Origin: Lycium barbarum | Taxonomy: Eukaryota > Streptophyta > Magnoliopsida > Solanales > Solanaceae | DNA: 64,000 bases | Assembly (NCBI RefSeq): GCF_019175385.1 | Contig: NC_083341.1 | Span: 90,174,321-90,238,320, forward strand | Direction of reading: 5' to 3' | In this document: positions 23,022 to 34,027 of the stretch, one piece after another | Numbering within the stretch: position 1 is the stretch's first letter | Layout of the letters: every line of letters begins with the position of its first letter | Notes under the pieces: generated by a model | Database searches by the model: none | Told to the model about the DNA's origin: nothing | The model's input: only the letters and a program-made list of their open reading frames with translations | Translations under genes and position numbers: made by a program

Positions 23022-24355
23022 ACATATACATCTTATAAGTATATCATAACCTTTCATTAATGCATACATTTAACTTTAAAGACAATCTATGAAAATCACA
23101 TCATATTCGTAGCATGGACTTCATATGAATATCGTCGGATAGATCTCATAATTTCTAGGCTTAAGCTCAACATTACCATTATCGTTTATATAGCATATCT
23201 CTTACCTTTTGGTCTCATATGAAATCCTCTATAAACATAGACTCACAACTTTGCGGAACATTGGTCAAAGACATGCATTAAGGCTTATGGACCATCTATA
23301 ACAATTTCGGGTTGACATAAGGTCGAGAACCCCCGAGTCCATTATGGAGCATTCATAAGAATTATGCCTCACCTTGAAGGAATTAGCATATAAGGTGAGT
23401 GTAGTCAATGAACAATATCAATGGACCGTAATATGGATCATTAACCTCGTAGAACCATGATATTATGGGCCTTAGTGTCTTTAGACTTAGACTCATCATC
23501 ATCATTACTACATTCGTAACATACCTCTTATGTTATCGCATATAGCTATTCATGAAATAGGCTCTTAGTTTTCCAGAAAATAGGAAAGTCATGGAGAGGT
23601 AAGGAAAATACTATCATAGGAGTCATATAAGGATCATTAACTTCGTAGGAATATCATATCATGAGCTTTATGACTTCTAGACTTAGATTCATTATCAACA
23701 TCGTCATGCTCGTAACGTGTCTCTTTTCTTTATCTTGTGATGCTCTTTATAATCGTAGACTCATAGTTTTTGATACGTAGGAAAATCATGAAGAAGGAAG
23801 GAATATCATATCATGGGATTCATGTCTTAGAAAGAAGGGACTGGCCTTACATACCTTTGTCGTTTACTAATATGTCACTTGCTTGTTCTCCTTTAATGCC
23901 CACGTTTCTACCTTCAAGAGAAGTCGCATTAGCATTAGTTAATCGGCTATAAGAGCGTGTTACTATTTCTAGGGAAAGTTGGGCAGCATTTCCTTTGTTT
24001 ATAAAACTTTTCCCATGTTCTATATCAACTCCCAAACGTTCATAACAACATTCATCATATCGAATCAACAATCGTCATTTGTCTACATTTACCACATTCC
24101 ACCATTTTTTCTCCAATTTCTCCACATTTATGGGTTTTAGCTCATCATCACATTTTCTCATACATCACACCTATTTCATGGTCTACACGTCATTTATAAC
24201 AAATTTATACTCCTAACTCATCAACATTCATAATTTAATCCAACTATCATTTAACTATGGCACTATTCATATTTTATGACCCATTTACTACACTCTTCTA
24301 TAATCCAAGTGTTTCAACGTATAAATACTTCAATCATCATGAGAAAGTCATAAAA

Positions 24356-24360
24356 CTTAC
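24356..24360. repeat. Left target-site duplication CTTAC of the pol-less double element
   Basis: CTTAC precedes LTR1 at 24361 and follows LTR3 at 40112-40116. It lies inside the outer element's 5' LTR. Confidence 0.92.
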
Positions 24361-24873
24361 TGTCACGACCCAGCCCCGTGGGCCGCGACTGGCACCCTAC
24401 TTGGGTACCCAGACCAAATTACATATTCATTGCCAAATCCAAACTTATTTCAGAATTTCATACAAGTCATATCAAACATAGTTTATATCAAAATACGTCT
24501 TAAGCGGTCGCACAAATCAAAATGTCACATCAAATCCAAACGGAGCGGCGGAATAGACATCGCCGGTCAGAAGTGCAAATATAAGCATAAGGGCCATTTA
24601 GGGCCATCATAACAAACGGACCGCTTTAAGACCAGAAAACAAAATCAAACAAACATACATAGGACCCTCGCCCCACATATCTGACTACAGGCCTCTACGA
24701 ATTCAAAACAAAGACATATGGCGAGACAGGGCCCCGCCGTACCCAAATAGTCAAATGTTCAGAATATACATAGCAAAAGGGAGTCTATACCAAAAGTGGA
24801 CTCCGAGTCAAGAAGGAGTACTCCGAAGTAACAAAGAGTGAAGCCTACAGTGGAGGATCACCAATATCTGCAC

Positions 24874-24929
24874 CTGCGGGCATGAAACGCAGCCCCCGAA
24901 GAAAGGGGGTCAGTACGAAATATGTACTG
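24874..24929 (-). other. Covarying three-hairpin module, LTR1 of pol-less element
   Basis: CTGCG/CGCAG (24874-24892), CCCCC/GGGGG (24893-24909) and CAGTAC/GTACTG (24911-24929), all perfect. An upstream ACTCC/GGAGT stem lies at 24800-24819. Confidence 0.7.
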
Positions 24930-26972
24930 AGTATGTAAAGCACGGAGTACAGAAATATGGGCCAAAACCGAAAGCAAATCAGACGACAAAGTGGAGTACA
25001 AATCAGTATGTCAAAAACCGTATCAAAATCATATACGTATACATAATGCAAACGAAATCATGCAAACGCTTAAGAACGTGGTCGCCACTCCGACGCTGGC
25101 GCCACACACAGCATAACACCAGAAAGTTTCAAATCTCCATACATCCCCGAACACAAACACAAACATAGGTGAGCGTATCGCATCACGAGCCATATCACAG
25201 CATAACTCCAAACGGAACCCGGCCCTATGGCGAAGCCTCGGGAACCGCAACACAGCATATGGCCGAATCATCATAAGGCGCACGAATCATAACCGGCCCG
25301 GGAACCGGTGAACGAAGTCATAATAAGGCACGAGCGGAGTCGTGAGCAAACAAATGCAATTCATATTTCAAAATAGCCTTTCAAAACTTAGTAGTCTCAT
25401 AAGTCATTTCATAGTACAAAATAATCGAATACTTAGTCGATACAAAGTTTCATTTCACAAAATGGTTCCAAAATAGTACGTATGGCTCAAAACGTAACTT
25501 AGCATATCATAATATTCAAAACATATCTCGTAGGAGGAAGTTCCAAAACCGAAAGTATCATATCAAACTTTATTCAAAAGGACAGCCCAATAAGACAAAT
25601 AGGGCGTCTCGGGGTTAGCGGGTCCACCTCGAGTCAAATTGAGGTGGCAAACATAATTTACGAACATTTAGGCCAAAAGGGTCATACATAATCATTACCA
25701 AGTGACCCGATCACATTTCGATAGGTTTCGGACGATTGGTGGCATTCTCGCCAAAATAGAGCCCTTAGGCTTCAATTGAATTGAATGAATAGTAGCTTTT
25801 CTGTGGATCGGGTTTCGAGGAGCAGAAATGCTCCGGAAGTTCCAATATTCGCCTATGATACTAAGACATGCCAAACGAAGAAGCAGGGAACTTTACATAC
25901 CTTACAGACGTCTTATGCTCTCCCTAAAGTCATGCCCGTTTCGTCCGAAATCTGCAAATGGTCAAAGTTACCAATTGAGATTCTTAGGCTTAAAAATGCC
26001 ATTAACTTCATTTTTTTTGCCTACCGAAATTTCGGCAGCATTTCCCCTATAAATCTAACATCCCCGAGACTTAGCTCGGCTCAAAATACATCAACAACAA
26101 CAGCCCACACATCAACAAACAACACAAATCATAATCAAACCACTCTAGCTTCAAAGTTCTACCTTATTACCTAAGTTGGCAACTTTTCATTTAAACTTCC
26201 AAAACTCCAAATCTATATCCACATCACTATATTCATTTACTCATTCAAGATTATTCAATCACATCCCAAATACATTCCAAACCATATACGAAAGTTCCCG
26301 AAATTCATTATTTTCCATATTTCATTCAAAACATCAAAAGTCACGACGAACATTCGAACTTGCGTCGTTTCATTCCGAATTCATTAACATCAACTATATG
26401 TCACATTTAAAGTCTTTAGCATCAAAGATATACAATGATATACACAAATATACCAAAGGTATATACTTTCCGATAACGTTCCGAAATCATTTTCCAACGC
26501 CATTTCAATTCATTAATCATTCACTTACGACATAAAGGTCACAACGACGTATTAAACAAACTAAACAAGATCAATTCACATTTATTTCTCCTTCCTAAGG
26601 GCACACGGCCACCTTGCAAAATATACACACACCCACGGCTTCATTCACACATCAAAGTTACGGGATTCTCGTCTATTCTCAATCCTTAACACATTCATAT
26701 CAATTCTATAACACAAAAGTGTAAGAATTCTCACCTTTTCTTGAAACCCCGACTTGTCGCAAACGTAGTTCTTGTGCCAAACTAATTATACCCCGTTGAA
26801 GAGGGTCTTGAGCACTTCACAACTATGTAGAAACTAAGATTTTTGAATTAATAGCAAAGGCTATGGAATTGTTTTTTTCCTTTTTCCTTGTTCGGCCGAG
26901 AGCTCCAATGGAGTGTTCTCCAATTGTTTTTTTGTTTTGAATGATTTCTTGATAATTTCCAAAGTATGCTTT

Positions 26973-27013
26973 GATATATATCCACTTAAAGTCATGTGCA
27001 TAGCACATGACTT
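26973..27013 (-). promoter_or_regulatory. Core promoter of LTR1: TATA box with 25-bp palindrome upstream
   Basis: Perfect inverted repeat with 11-bp arms AAGTCATGTGC and GCACATGACTT around a 3-bp loop (26989-27013). In sense orientation it lies a few bases upstream of GATATATATC (26973-26982), a TATA-like box. The arms contain CATGTG/CACATG cores. Identical in LTR2 and LTR3. Confidence 0.6.
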
Positions 27014-27295
27014 GCAAAGAATGGGCTTGGACCTCAACTTGGCCGGCCACTTCACACTTTGGGCCTCAATTTTATGTTGTCCAATTCTTGGCCCAATTCA
27101 TAAAAGTCCCGTTTTGTAATTCCCGAAACTAATTTCCGAAATTCCAAATTTACCCTCGGCCTTCCCCGATGTCTTAACATTAATGATTCCACAACCAACA
27201 TAGTCATATTCACCACAATCAAAAATATTTCCTTATAACACACAAGTCTTGTTTATTTCTCGATTTCCAATTATACGATAGCACGGGAGATAACA

Positions 27296-27331
27296 TTCTC
27301 CCCCCCTTTAGAACATTCATCCTCGAATGTT
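27296..27331 (-). promoter_or_regulatory. Polypurine tract and palindrome, pol-less unit 1
   Basis: Sense G-rich PPT ending GGGGGGAGAA abuts LTR1; AACATTCATCCTCGAATGTT is at 27312-27331. Confidence 0.82.
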
Positions 27332-27619
27332 AAATTGACCTCATGGGGTGTCATACTACTCCGGGAGGGTTCTTTTTATAGATGTCCTTTATTGATTTTC
27401 CGACATGGCTCCTTCACCACATCATGGGGAAATTTTCACATCACTGATTCAAACGCCTTCCTGAGTTATTTTCTCATACCCCTTGTAATCATCGAACCAT
27501 AAGATATATTCCTATAACAAACGAACGCTTTCCAGACATCATGGTATCATTCCTCATTGCACTGTTGAGTTCCCTACCACATTATCGTAATCCCTCTTCA
27601 TACCAGGCACTTCACACCA

Positions 27620-28125
27620 AACAGATTCAGAGCTAGGGCCAGACGCGTATAAGCATATCGGACGGATTCATAGTCAACATCAGAGGTACGGAAGTATATC
27701 AGACAAATCTGAGATCGGAGTCAGACGTACAAAGGCGTATCAGACGGATTCGTAATCAGAATCAAACACACGAAGATATTCCAGACAGATTCATAATCGG
27801 AGTCAGACGTACAAGATCATATCGGACAGGTTCGAAATCAGAATCAAATGTACAGAATTGCATCATACAGAGTCGTGATTAGACAGACCGAAATGTATCG
27901 AACATACGTGTGATCAAAATCAAACGCACAGAAGCATATCAGACGGATTTATATCCAGAGTCAGACATACAGAGGTGTGCCAGACAGAAACGTATCCAGA
28001 ATCAGACGCAGAAAGATTCATCAGAAGGGAACATAATCGAGCTCAGAAATACAGAGGCGTACTAGACAGAGCCTTATCGGAATCGGGAGTGTAGACGTAC
28101 AACAGATAGAATGTCGAATTAGAAT
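27620..28125. repeat. 41-bp tandem array, unit 1
   Basis: About 12 diverged units of 41 bp. The GAC of the anchor (TATCAGACGGATTC-like) falls at 27661, 27702, 27743, 27784, 27825, 27866, then about 27942, 27983, 28024 and 28065. Units differ at many bases but keep register. Repeated with the same register in unit 2 (34028-34533). Confidence 0.88.
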
Positions 28126-28718
28126 CAAATCGCTCCTATTAAGGTTCCAATAAGTCATGAGAATTTCCCCTTTATTGGTAAACTTATTCGCCAAGTTGTC
28201 ACACAATTTGTCTTGCGTCTCGCGTATCGACTCTTTCAAAGATTTCACTTGTTCACACTGCTTACCTTTCATCTTTCCTACCCTCCATACTCATTTTCTC
28301 TTTCAGACATCGTCATTCTAAACTGACTTATAATGTACTTAGGGATTTTCTATCCCTTGACAACTTTCGGATCGTCGCCCCCGCTTCGCTTCATGTATTC
28401 GGTTTAGTAAAACCTTCCGTCTATCACAACATTAGTTGCCGGGTCTCAGCTCTTAACCCACATGGGCACCAAACGAAAATCATACACACACACACACATT
28501 TACTAATACCTTACTGGCGAGCGTCTCTGACTGTTATTCAAATTCGTTCAATTTCCCAAGCGGTGTTGTACTCTTTTCTTTTTGCCCATTTTGTCCGCCT
28601 CGTTCTGCGTGACTCCCGAAATGGCACTAATTACTCCATACACATTCTATTTACCTTTTGGTTACCCCAAATTTCCATTTATACTTATCGGACTCTCACT
28701 TATGAAAAATTTTACATT

Positions 28719-28781
28719 ACTTCCCAGGGGTCACCCATCCCAGAATTGCTCTGGCTTGAGCACGCTTCACCCCAGAACTTT
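28719..28781 (-). ncRNA. 5S rRNA-like segment (3' half, with internal promoter region), unit 1
   Basis: On the minus strand the stretch from AAGCGTGCT (28767) to ATGGGTGACC (28729) has the same 39-nt length as plant 5S rRNA from box A through box C and matches at about 31 of 39 positions, continuing into CCCCTGGGAAGT (28719). The 5' half of 5S is absent, so it is not a working 5S gene. Unit 1 has a 1-nt deletion relative to unit 2. Comparison is against 5S rRNA from general knowledge. Confidence 0.75.
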
Positions 28782-29113
28782 CATGCATTTTGACGCGTTA
28801 GGGCTGATATAATTTCGTCAATTGCCCCGCATGACCTTTGTCACGTAATTTTAGGGCCAATCGGGGTTTTAGCAAATTTTTCGGGAAGTTTTCGTAGCGG
28901 GTCCCACTCCGACCCAAATAGGTCGTTTGCCCTCCTGGCTGTGTGGTTTCTCGTTTTAGCCTGCCAAACTCCCTATATTCGCCCCCCCACATGCATAGAT
29001 AGCCGCCTCAAATATTTTTATTGATTCGAATTCTTACCCTACTTTTACTGACACGCAGAAAGAGAATATCGCATAATATACTGGAATACAGACCTATCAT
29101 TGCACATATTCAT

Positions 29114-30565
29114 TCAGAAAAAGGTTAGTAATATACTTGGGTCTGCGTCTGGTGATGCCTCTGGGTCACGCCGACCAGTCAAAGCGTATATGCGGTGCGA
29201 GGGACCGCTAGAATCTGAACCGCCACCGCGGCCTCGACCGCGTACTGTCGGTGCTGGCATACCTCGCCCTCCAGGGCGTGCAACAGATGGAGCAGATGAT
29301 GAACCTGCGGCTGACCCTGTCGGCTGAGCCACACTACCAGAACCACTACCCAACGGACAGTCTCTCAAAAAGTGGCCCTGACCGCCACAAGAAAAACAAG
29401 CTCCAATCGCTCGATAGCACTCCTCAGGATGAGACTTCCCGCAATGAGAACAACGGGGCCTGGGTGGTCTGGCCTGGCTGGGACCCCAGGATACCTGTGA
29501 ACCTGCCACTCTGGGACTCTGACCGGCCCCAGATGGTCCCGCACTATCCAACCGCTTATTAGCAGACTGTGTGTCCCGGCCTAACGGAGGGAAGTATCCA
29601 CTGGACTGATACTGAGGCTGCCCGCCCCGAGAATCTCCAGAATACCCCACTGATCTGGCCCTCTTGGGCCGTCTCCCATCATACTCTCTGCTGGGCCGAT
29701 CTGCTCGGTGCCGGTTCTCCATCCCCTGGGCGTAGGCCTGTAGACGGGCAAAGTCCATATCTGTCTGCAATGACACCGCCATACAGCCGTCAATCAGGTA
29801 ACGATCCAACCCCATAACATATCTATGCATCCGATCAGACATATCAGCTACCACGGCAGGTGCATACCGGGCCAGGGAATCAAACTCCAAATTATATTCA
29901 CGAACGCTTCGACCCCTTTGCTGCAAATGTAAAAACCGATCAGCTCGCTCTCGTCGTAACTCTGGGGGCAGAAAGTGGCGGGTGAATGCTGTCACAAACT
30001 GATCCCAAGTGGCTGGAGGGGCACCCTCTCCCCTAGACAACTCCCAAGTCTCGTACCAGTGGGTAGCAACATCTCGAAGTCTGTGCGAAGCCAGCTCGAC
30101 CGACTCGGTCTCTGAAGCCCTGACTAAGTCCAGTGAGCGCCGCATCCCCCGAATAAAGTCATGGGGGTCCTTATCGGGCTTAGACCCGAAAAACTCTGGA
30201 GGGCCACATAATAGAAACTCCCGAACTCTTAGGCTGTCCCGCCTGTCATCGTCATCATCGTCCCTCCGCCCGCGTCTGCGAGCCTGACCTGCTACTAGTG
30301 TAGTCAGCAACTGTACAGCCTCCCTCAGGGTCCTATCCTCCGCCCCTGGCTGAGGAGCTGGAGCCTCAAGAGCGGGTACATGGACCTCTAGAGCTGCTGA
30401 AGGTCCTGCACCGGGCTGTACTAGTGGGGGTGTAGCAGACCCCTCAGAATGGGGCACAATCTCGGGCAAATCATAGACACGAGCCCGGGTAGATCGCTGT
30501 GCCTGACTGGTCTCTCCCATCCTCGCTTTGCCCTTCTGGGCCGCCGTTGCCTTCTTCGGAGGCAT
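29114..30565 (-). CDS. gag, pol-less unit 1 (intact)
   Basis: Capsid/nucleocapsid protein of the pol-less element. MPPKK start at 30565 chosen by analogy with the other gags; the open frame reaches back to MVFAV at 30580 (488 codons). In that numbering: acidic stretch DDDDDD near 107-112; gag core about 125-290 (FFGSKPDKDPHDF, WYETWELSRGE, RADRFLHLQQRGRSVREYN); first Cys cluster CSHC with Cys388; CCHC zinc knuckle C395-C398-H403-C408, all ligands intact; Gly/Arg-rich tail. It ends just after RIYALTGRRDPEASPDA, the gag/protease junction, in a short unrelated tail (SILLTFF). Only about eight residues differ from the copy in unit 2. An intact gag without pol fits selection or recent origin. Confidence 0.9.
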   Translation of the reverse strand: MPPKKATAAQKGKARMGETSQAQRSTRARVYDLPEIVPHSEGSATPPLVQPGAGPSAALEVHVPALEAPAPQPGAEDRTLREAVQLLTTLVAGQARRRGRRDDDDDDRRDSLRVREFLLCGPPEFFGSKPDKDPHDFIRGMRRSLDLVRASETESVELASHRLRDVATHWYETWELSRGEGAPPATWDQFVTAFTRHFLPPELRRERADRFLHLQQRGRSVREYNLEFDSLARYAPAVVADMSDRMHRYVMGLDRYLIDGCMAVSLQTDMDFARLQAYAQGMENRHRADRPSREYDGRRPKRARSVGYSGDSRGGQPQYQSSGYFPPLGRDTQSANKRLDSAGPSGAGQSPRVAGSQVSWGPSQARPPRPRCSHCGKSHPEECYRAIGACFSCGGQGHFLRDCPLGSGSGSVAQPTGSAAGSSSAPSVARPGGRGMPAPTVRGRGRGGGSDSSGPSHRIYALTGRRDPEASPDADPSILLTFF

Positions 30566-30752
30566 CACTGCAAACACCATAACGGATCAGATCAGAATGA
30601 CCCTAATAGCACAGCTCTATCGCACGATCTAAGATTCCAAAGAAAGTAACACCCTAAATGCCCTGTAGCTTCCTGTTTATAGATGTGGTGCACAACACAT
30701 CGATAAACAAGACTCTACGAGACACGGCCTGTAGACATTCCGAGGACAAACT

Positions 30753-30768
30753 GCTCTGATACCACTTT
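30753..30768 (-). promoter_or_regulatory. tRNA-Met primer-binding site, pol-less unit 1
   Basis: Sense TGGTATCAGAGC (30753-30764) with AAAG spacer before LTR2. Confidence 0.93.
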
Positions 30769-31281
30769 TGTCACGACCCAGCCCCGTGGGCCGCGACTGG
30801 CACCCTACTTGCGTACCCAGACCAAATTACATATTCATTGCCAAATCCAAACTTATTTCAAAATTTCATACAAGTCATATCAAACATAGTTTATATCAAA
30901 ATACGTCTTAAGCGGTCGCACAAATCAAAATGTCACATCAAATCCAAACGGAGCGGCGGAATAGACATCGCCGGTCAGAAGTGCAAATATAAGCATAAGG
31001 GCCATTTAGGGCCATCATAACAAACGGACCGCTTTAAGACCAGAAAACAAAATCAAACAAACATACATAGGACCCTCGCCCCACATATCTGACTACAGGC
31101 CTCTACGAATTCAAAACAAAGACATATGGCGAGACAGGGCCCCGCCGTACCCAAATAGTCAAATGTTCAGAATATACATAGCAAAAGGGAGTCTATACCA
31201 AAAGTGGACTCCGAGTCAAGAAGGAGTACTCCGAAGTAACAAAGAGTGAAGCCTACAGTGGAGGATCACCAATATCTGCAC

Positions 31282-31337
31282 CTGCGGGCATGAAACGCAG
31301 CCCCCGAAGAAAGGGGGTCAGTACGAAATATGTACTG
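31282..31337 (-). other. Covarying three-hairpin module, LTR2
   Basis: Identical to that of LTR1. Confidence 0.7.
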
Positions 31338-33379
31338 AGTATGTAAAGCACGGAGTACAGAAATATGGGCCAAAACCGAAAGCAAATCAGACGACAAAGT
31401 GGAGTACAAATCAGTATGTCAAAAACCGTATCAAAATCATATACGTATACATAATGCAAACGAAATCATGCAAACGCTTAAGAACGTGGTCGCCACTCCG
31501 ACGCTGGCGCCACACACAGCATAACACCAGAAAGTTTCAAATCTCCATACATCCCCGAACACAAACACAAACATAGGTGAGCGTATCGCATCACGAGCCA
31601 TATCACAGCATAACTCCAAACGGAACCCGGCCCTATGGCGAAGCCTCGGGAACCGCAACACAGCATACGGCCGAATCATCATAAGGCGCACGAATCATAA
31701 CCGGCCCGGGAACCGGTGAACGAAGTCATAATAAGGCACGAGCGGAGTCGTGAGCAAACAAATGCAATTCATATTTCAAAATAGCCTTTCAAAACTTAGT
31801 AGTCTCATAAGTCATTTCATAGTACAAAATAATCGAATACTTAGTCGATACAAAGTTTCATTTCACAAAATGGTTCCAAAATAGTACGTATGGCTCAAAA
31901 CGTAACTTAGCATATCATAATATTCAAAACATATCTCGTAGGAGGAAGTTCCAAAACCGAAAGTATCATATCAAACTTTATTCAAAAGGACAGCCCAATA
32001 AGACAAATAGGGCGTCTCGGGGTTAGCGAGTCCACCTCGAGTCAAATTGAGGTGGCAAACATAATTTACGAACATTTAGGCCAAAAGGGTCATACATAAT
32101 CATTACCAAGTGACCCGATCACATTTCGATAGGTTTCGGACGATTGGTGGCATTCTCGCCAAAATAGAGCCCTTAGGCTTCAATTGAATTGAATGAATAG
32201 TAGCTTTTCTGTGGATCGGGTTTCGAGGAGCAGAAATGCTCCGGAAGTTCCAATATTCGCCTATGATACTAAGACATGCCAAACGAAGAAGCAGGGAACT
32301 TTACATACCTTACAGACGTCTTATGCTCTCCCTAAAGTCAAGCCCGTTTCGTCCGAAATCTGCAAATGGTCAATGTTACCAATTGAGATTCTTAGGCTTA
32401 AAAATGCCATTAACTTCATTTTTTTTGCCTACCGAAATTTCGGCAGCATTTCCCCTATAAATCTAACATCCCCGAGACTTAGCTCGGCTCAAAATACATC
32501 AACAACAACAGCCCACACATCAACAAACAACACAAATCATAATCAAACCACTCTAGCTTCAAAGTTCTACCTTATTACCTAAGTTGGCAACTTTTCATTT
32601 AAACTTCCAAAACTCCAAATCTATATCCACATCACTATATTCATTTACTCATTCAAGATTATTCAATCACATCCCAAATACATTCCAAACCATATACGAA
32701 AGTTCCCGAAATTCATTATTTTCCATATTTCATTCAAAACATCAAAAGTCACGACGAAAATTCGAACTTGCGTCGTTTCATTCCGAATTCATTAACATCA
32801 ACTATATGTCACATTTAAAGTCTTTAGCATCAAAGATATACAATGATATACACAAATATACCAAAGGTATATACTTTCCGATAACGTTCCGAAATCATTT
32901 TCCAACGCCATTTCAATTCATTAATCATTCACTTACAACATAAAGGTCACAACGACGTATTAAACAAACTAAACAAGATCAATTCACATTTATTTCTCCT
33001 TCCTAAGGGCACACGACCACCTTGCAAAATATACACACACCCACGGCTTCATTCACACATCAAAGTTACGGGATTCTCGTCTATTCTCAATCCTTAACAC
33101 ATTCATATCAATTCTATAACACAAAAGTGTAAGAATTCTCACCTTTTCTTGAAACCCCGACTTGTCGCAAACGTAGTTCTTGTGCCAAACTAATTATACC
33201 CCGTTGAAGAGGGTCTTGAGCACTTCACAACTATGTAGAAACTAAGATTTTTGGATTAATAGCAAAGGCTATGGATTTTTTTTTTCCTTTTTCCTTGTTC
33301 GGCCGAGAGCTCCAATGGAGTGTTCTCCAATTTTTTTTTTGTTTTGAATGATTTCTTGATAATTTCCAAAGTATGCTTT

Positions 33380-33420
33380 GATATATATCCACTTAAAGTC
33401 ATGTGCATAGCACATGACTT
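33380..33420 (-). promoter_or_regulatory. Core promoter of LTR2: TATA box with 25-bp palindrome
   Basis: Same perfect palindrome (33396-33420) and GATATATATC (33380-33389) as LTR1. Confidence 0.6.
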
Positions 33421-33702
33421 GCAAAGAATGGGATTGGACCTCAACTTGGCCGGCCACTTCACACTTTGGGCCTCAATTTTATGTTGTTCAATTCTTGGCC
33501 CAATTCATAAAAGTCCCGTTTTGTAATTCCCGAAACTAATTTCCGAAATTCCAAATTTACCCTCGGCCTTCCCCGATGTCTTAACATTAATGATTCCACA
33601 ACCAACATAGTCATATTCACCACAATCAAAAATATTTCCTTATAACACACAAGTCTTGTTTATTTCTCGATTTCCAATTATACGATAGCACGGGACATAA
33701 CA

Positions 33703-33739
33703 TTCTCCCCCCCCTTTAGAACATTCGTCCTCGAATGTT
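33703..33739 (-). promoter_or_regulatory. Polypurine tract and palindrome, pol-less unit 2
   Basis: PPT abuts LTR2; AACATTCGTCCTCGAATGTT at 33720-33739. Confidence 0.82.
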
Positions 33740-34027
33740 AAATTGACCTCATGGGGTGTCATACTACTCCGGGAGGGTTCTTTTTATAGATGTCCTTTAT
33801 TGATTTTCCGACATGGCTCCTTCACCACATCATGGGGAAATTTTCACATCACTGATTCAAACGCCTTCCTGAGTTATTTTCTCATACCCCTTGTAATCAT
33901 CGAACCATAAGATATATTCCTATAACAAACGAACGCTTTCCAGACATCATGGTATCATTCCTCATTGCACTGCTGAGTTCCCTACCACATTATCGTAATC
34001 CCTCTTCATACCAGGCACTTCACACCA

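Larger units (their letters stand above)
22203..24360 (-). repeat. Outer element 5' LTR, left part
   Basis: Begins TGTCACGACCCAGC and carries a hairpin module (22616-22672) and a repeat array (22886-23021). It is interrupted at 24361 by the pol-less double element and resumes at 40112; CTTAC is duplicated at the break. Joined length is about 3.1 kb. No gene is seen. Confidence 0.9.
24361..27295 (-). repeat. LTR1 (3' LTR) of the pol-less double element
   Basis: 2935 bp, TGTCACGACCCAGCC...GATAACA. Contains a hairpin module at 24874-24929, a GC-rich hairpin stretch around 25210-25320 (ACCGGCCCGGGAACCGGT), and a palindrome with TATA box at 26973-27013. Its open frames (for example 25785-26174) recur in LTR2 and LTR3 and are not genes. 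Confidence 0.93.
27332..29113 (-). other. Non-coding segment replacing pol, pol-less unit 1
   Basis: 1.78 kb between gag and PPT where about 3.3 kb of pol is expected. No RT, RNase H or integrase motif in any frame. It holds the 41-bp tandem array, a short CA microsatellite near 28488-28498 and the 5S-like segment. The rest is unrecognised. Confidence 0.75.
30769..33702 (-). repeat. LTR2 (shared middle LTR) of the pol-less double element
   Basis: 2934 bp, differing from LTR1 and LTR3 at scattered positions. Unlike the middle LTR of the Tekay double element, its core promoter region is intact (33380-33420). Confidence 0.93.

Noticed and set aside
25785..26535. Open frames of 129 and 119 codons, repeated near 32193 and 38601
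   Set aside because: They lie wholly in the LTR of the pol-less element, repeat only because the LTR does, have low-complexity Asn/Thr/Ser/Phe/His-rich products and show no domain.
27620..28125. CRISPR-like repeat-spacer array
   Set aside because: Units are contiguous with no unique spacers, and this is plant DNA; it is an ordinary tandem repeat.
28719..28781. A functional 5S rRNA gene
   Set aside because: Only the 3' half resembles 5S, with about eight mismatches in 39 nt, and no 5' half or T-run terminator at the right place; kept as a 5S-derived segment only.
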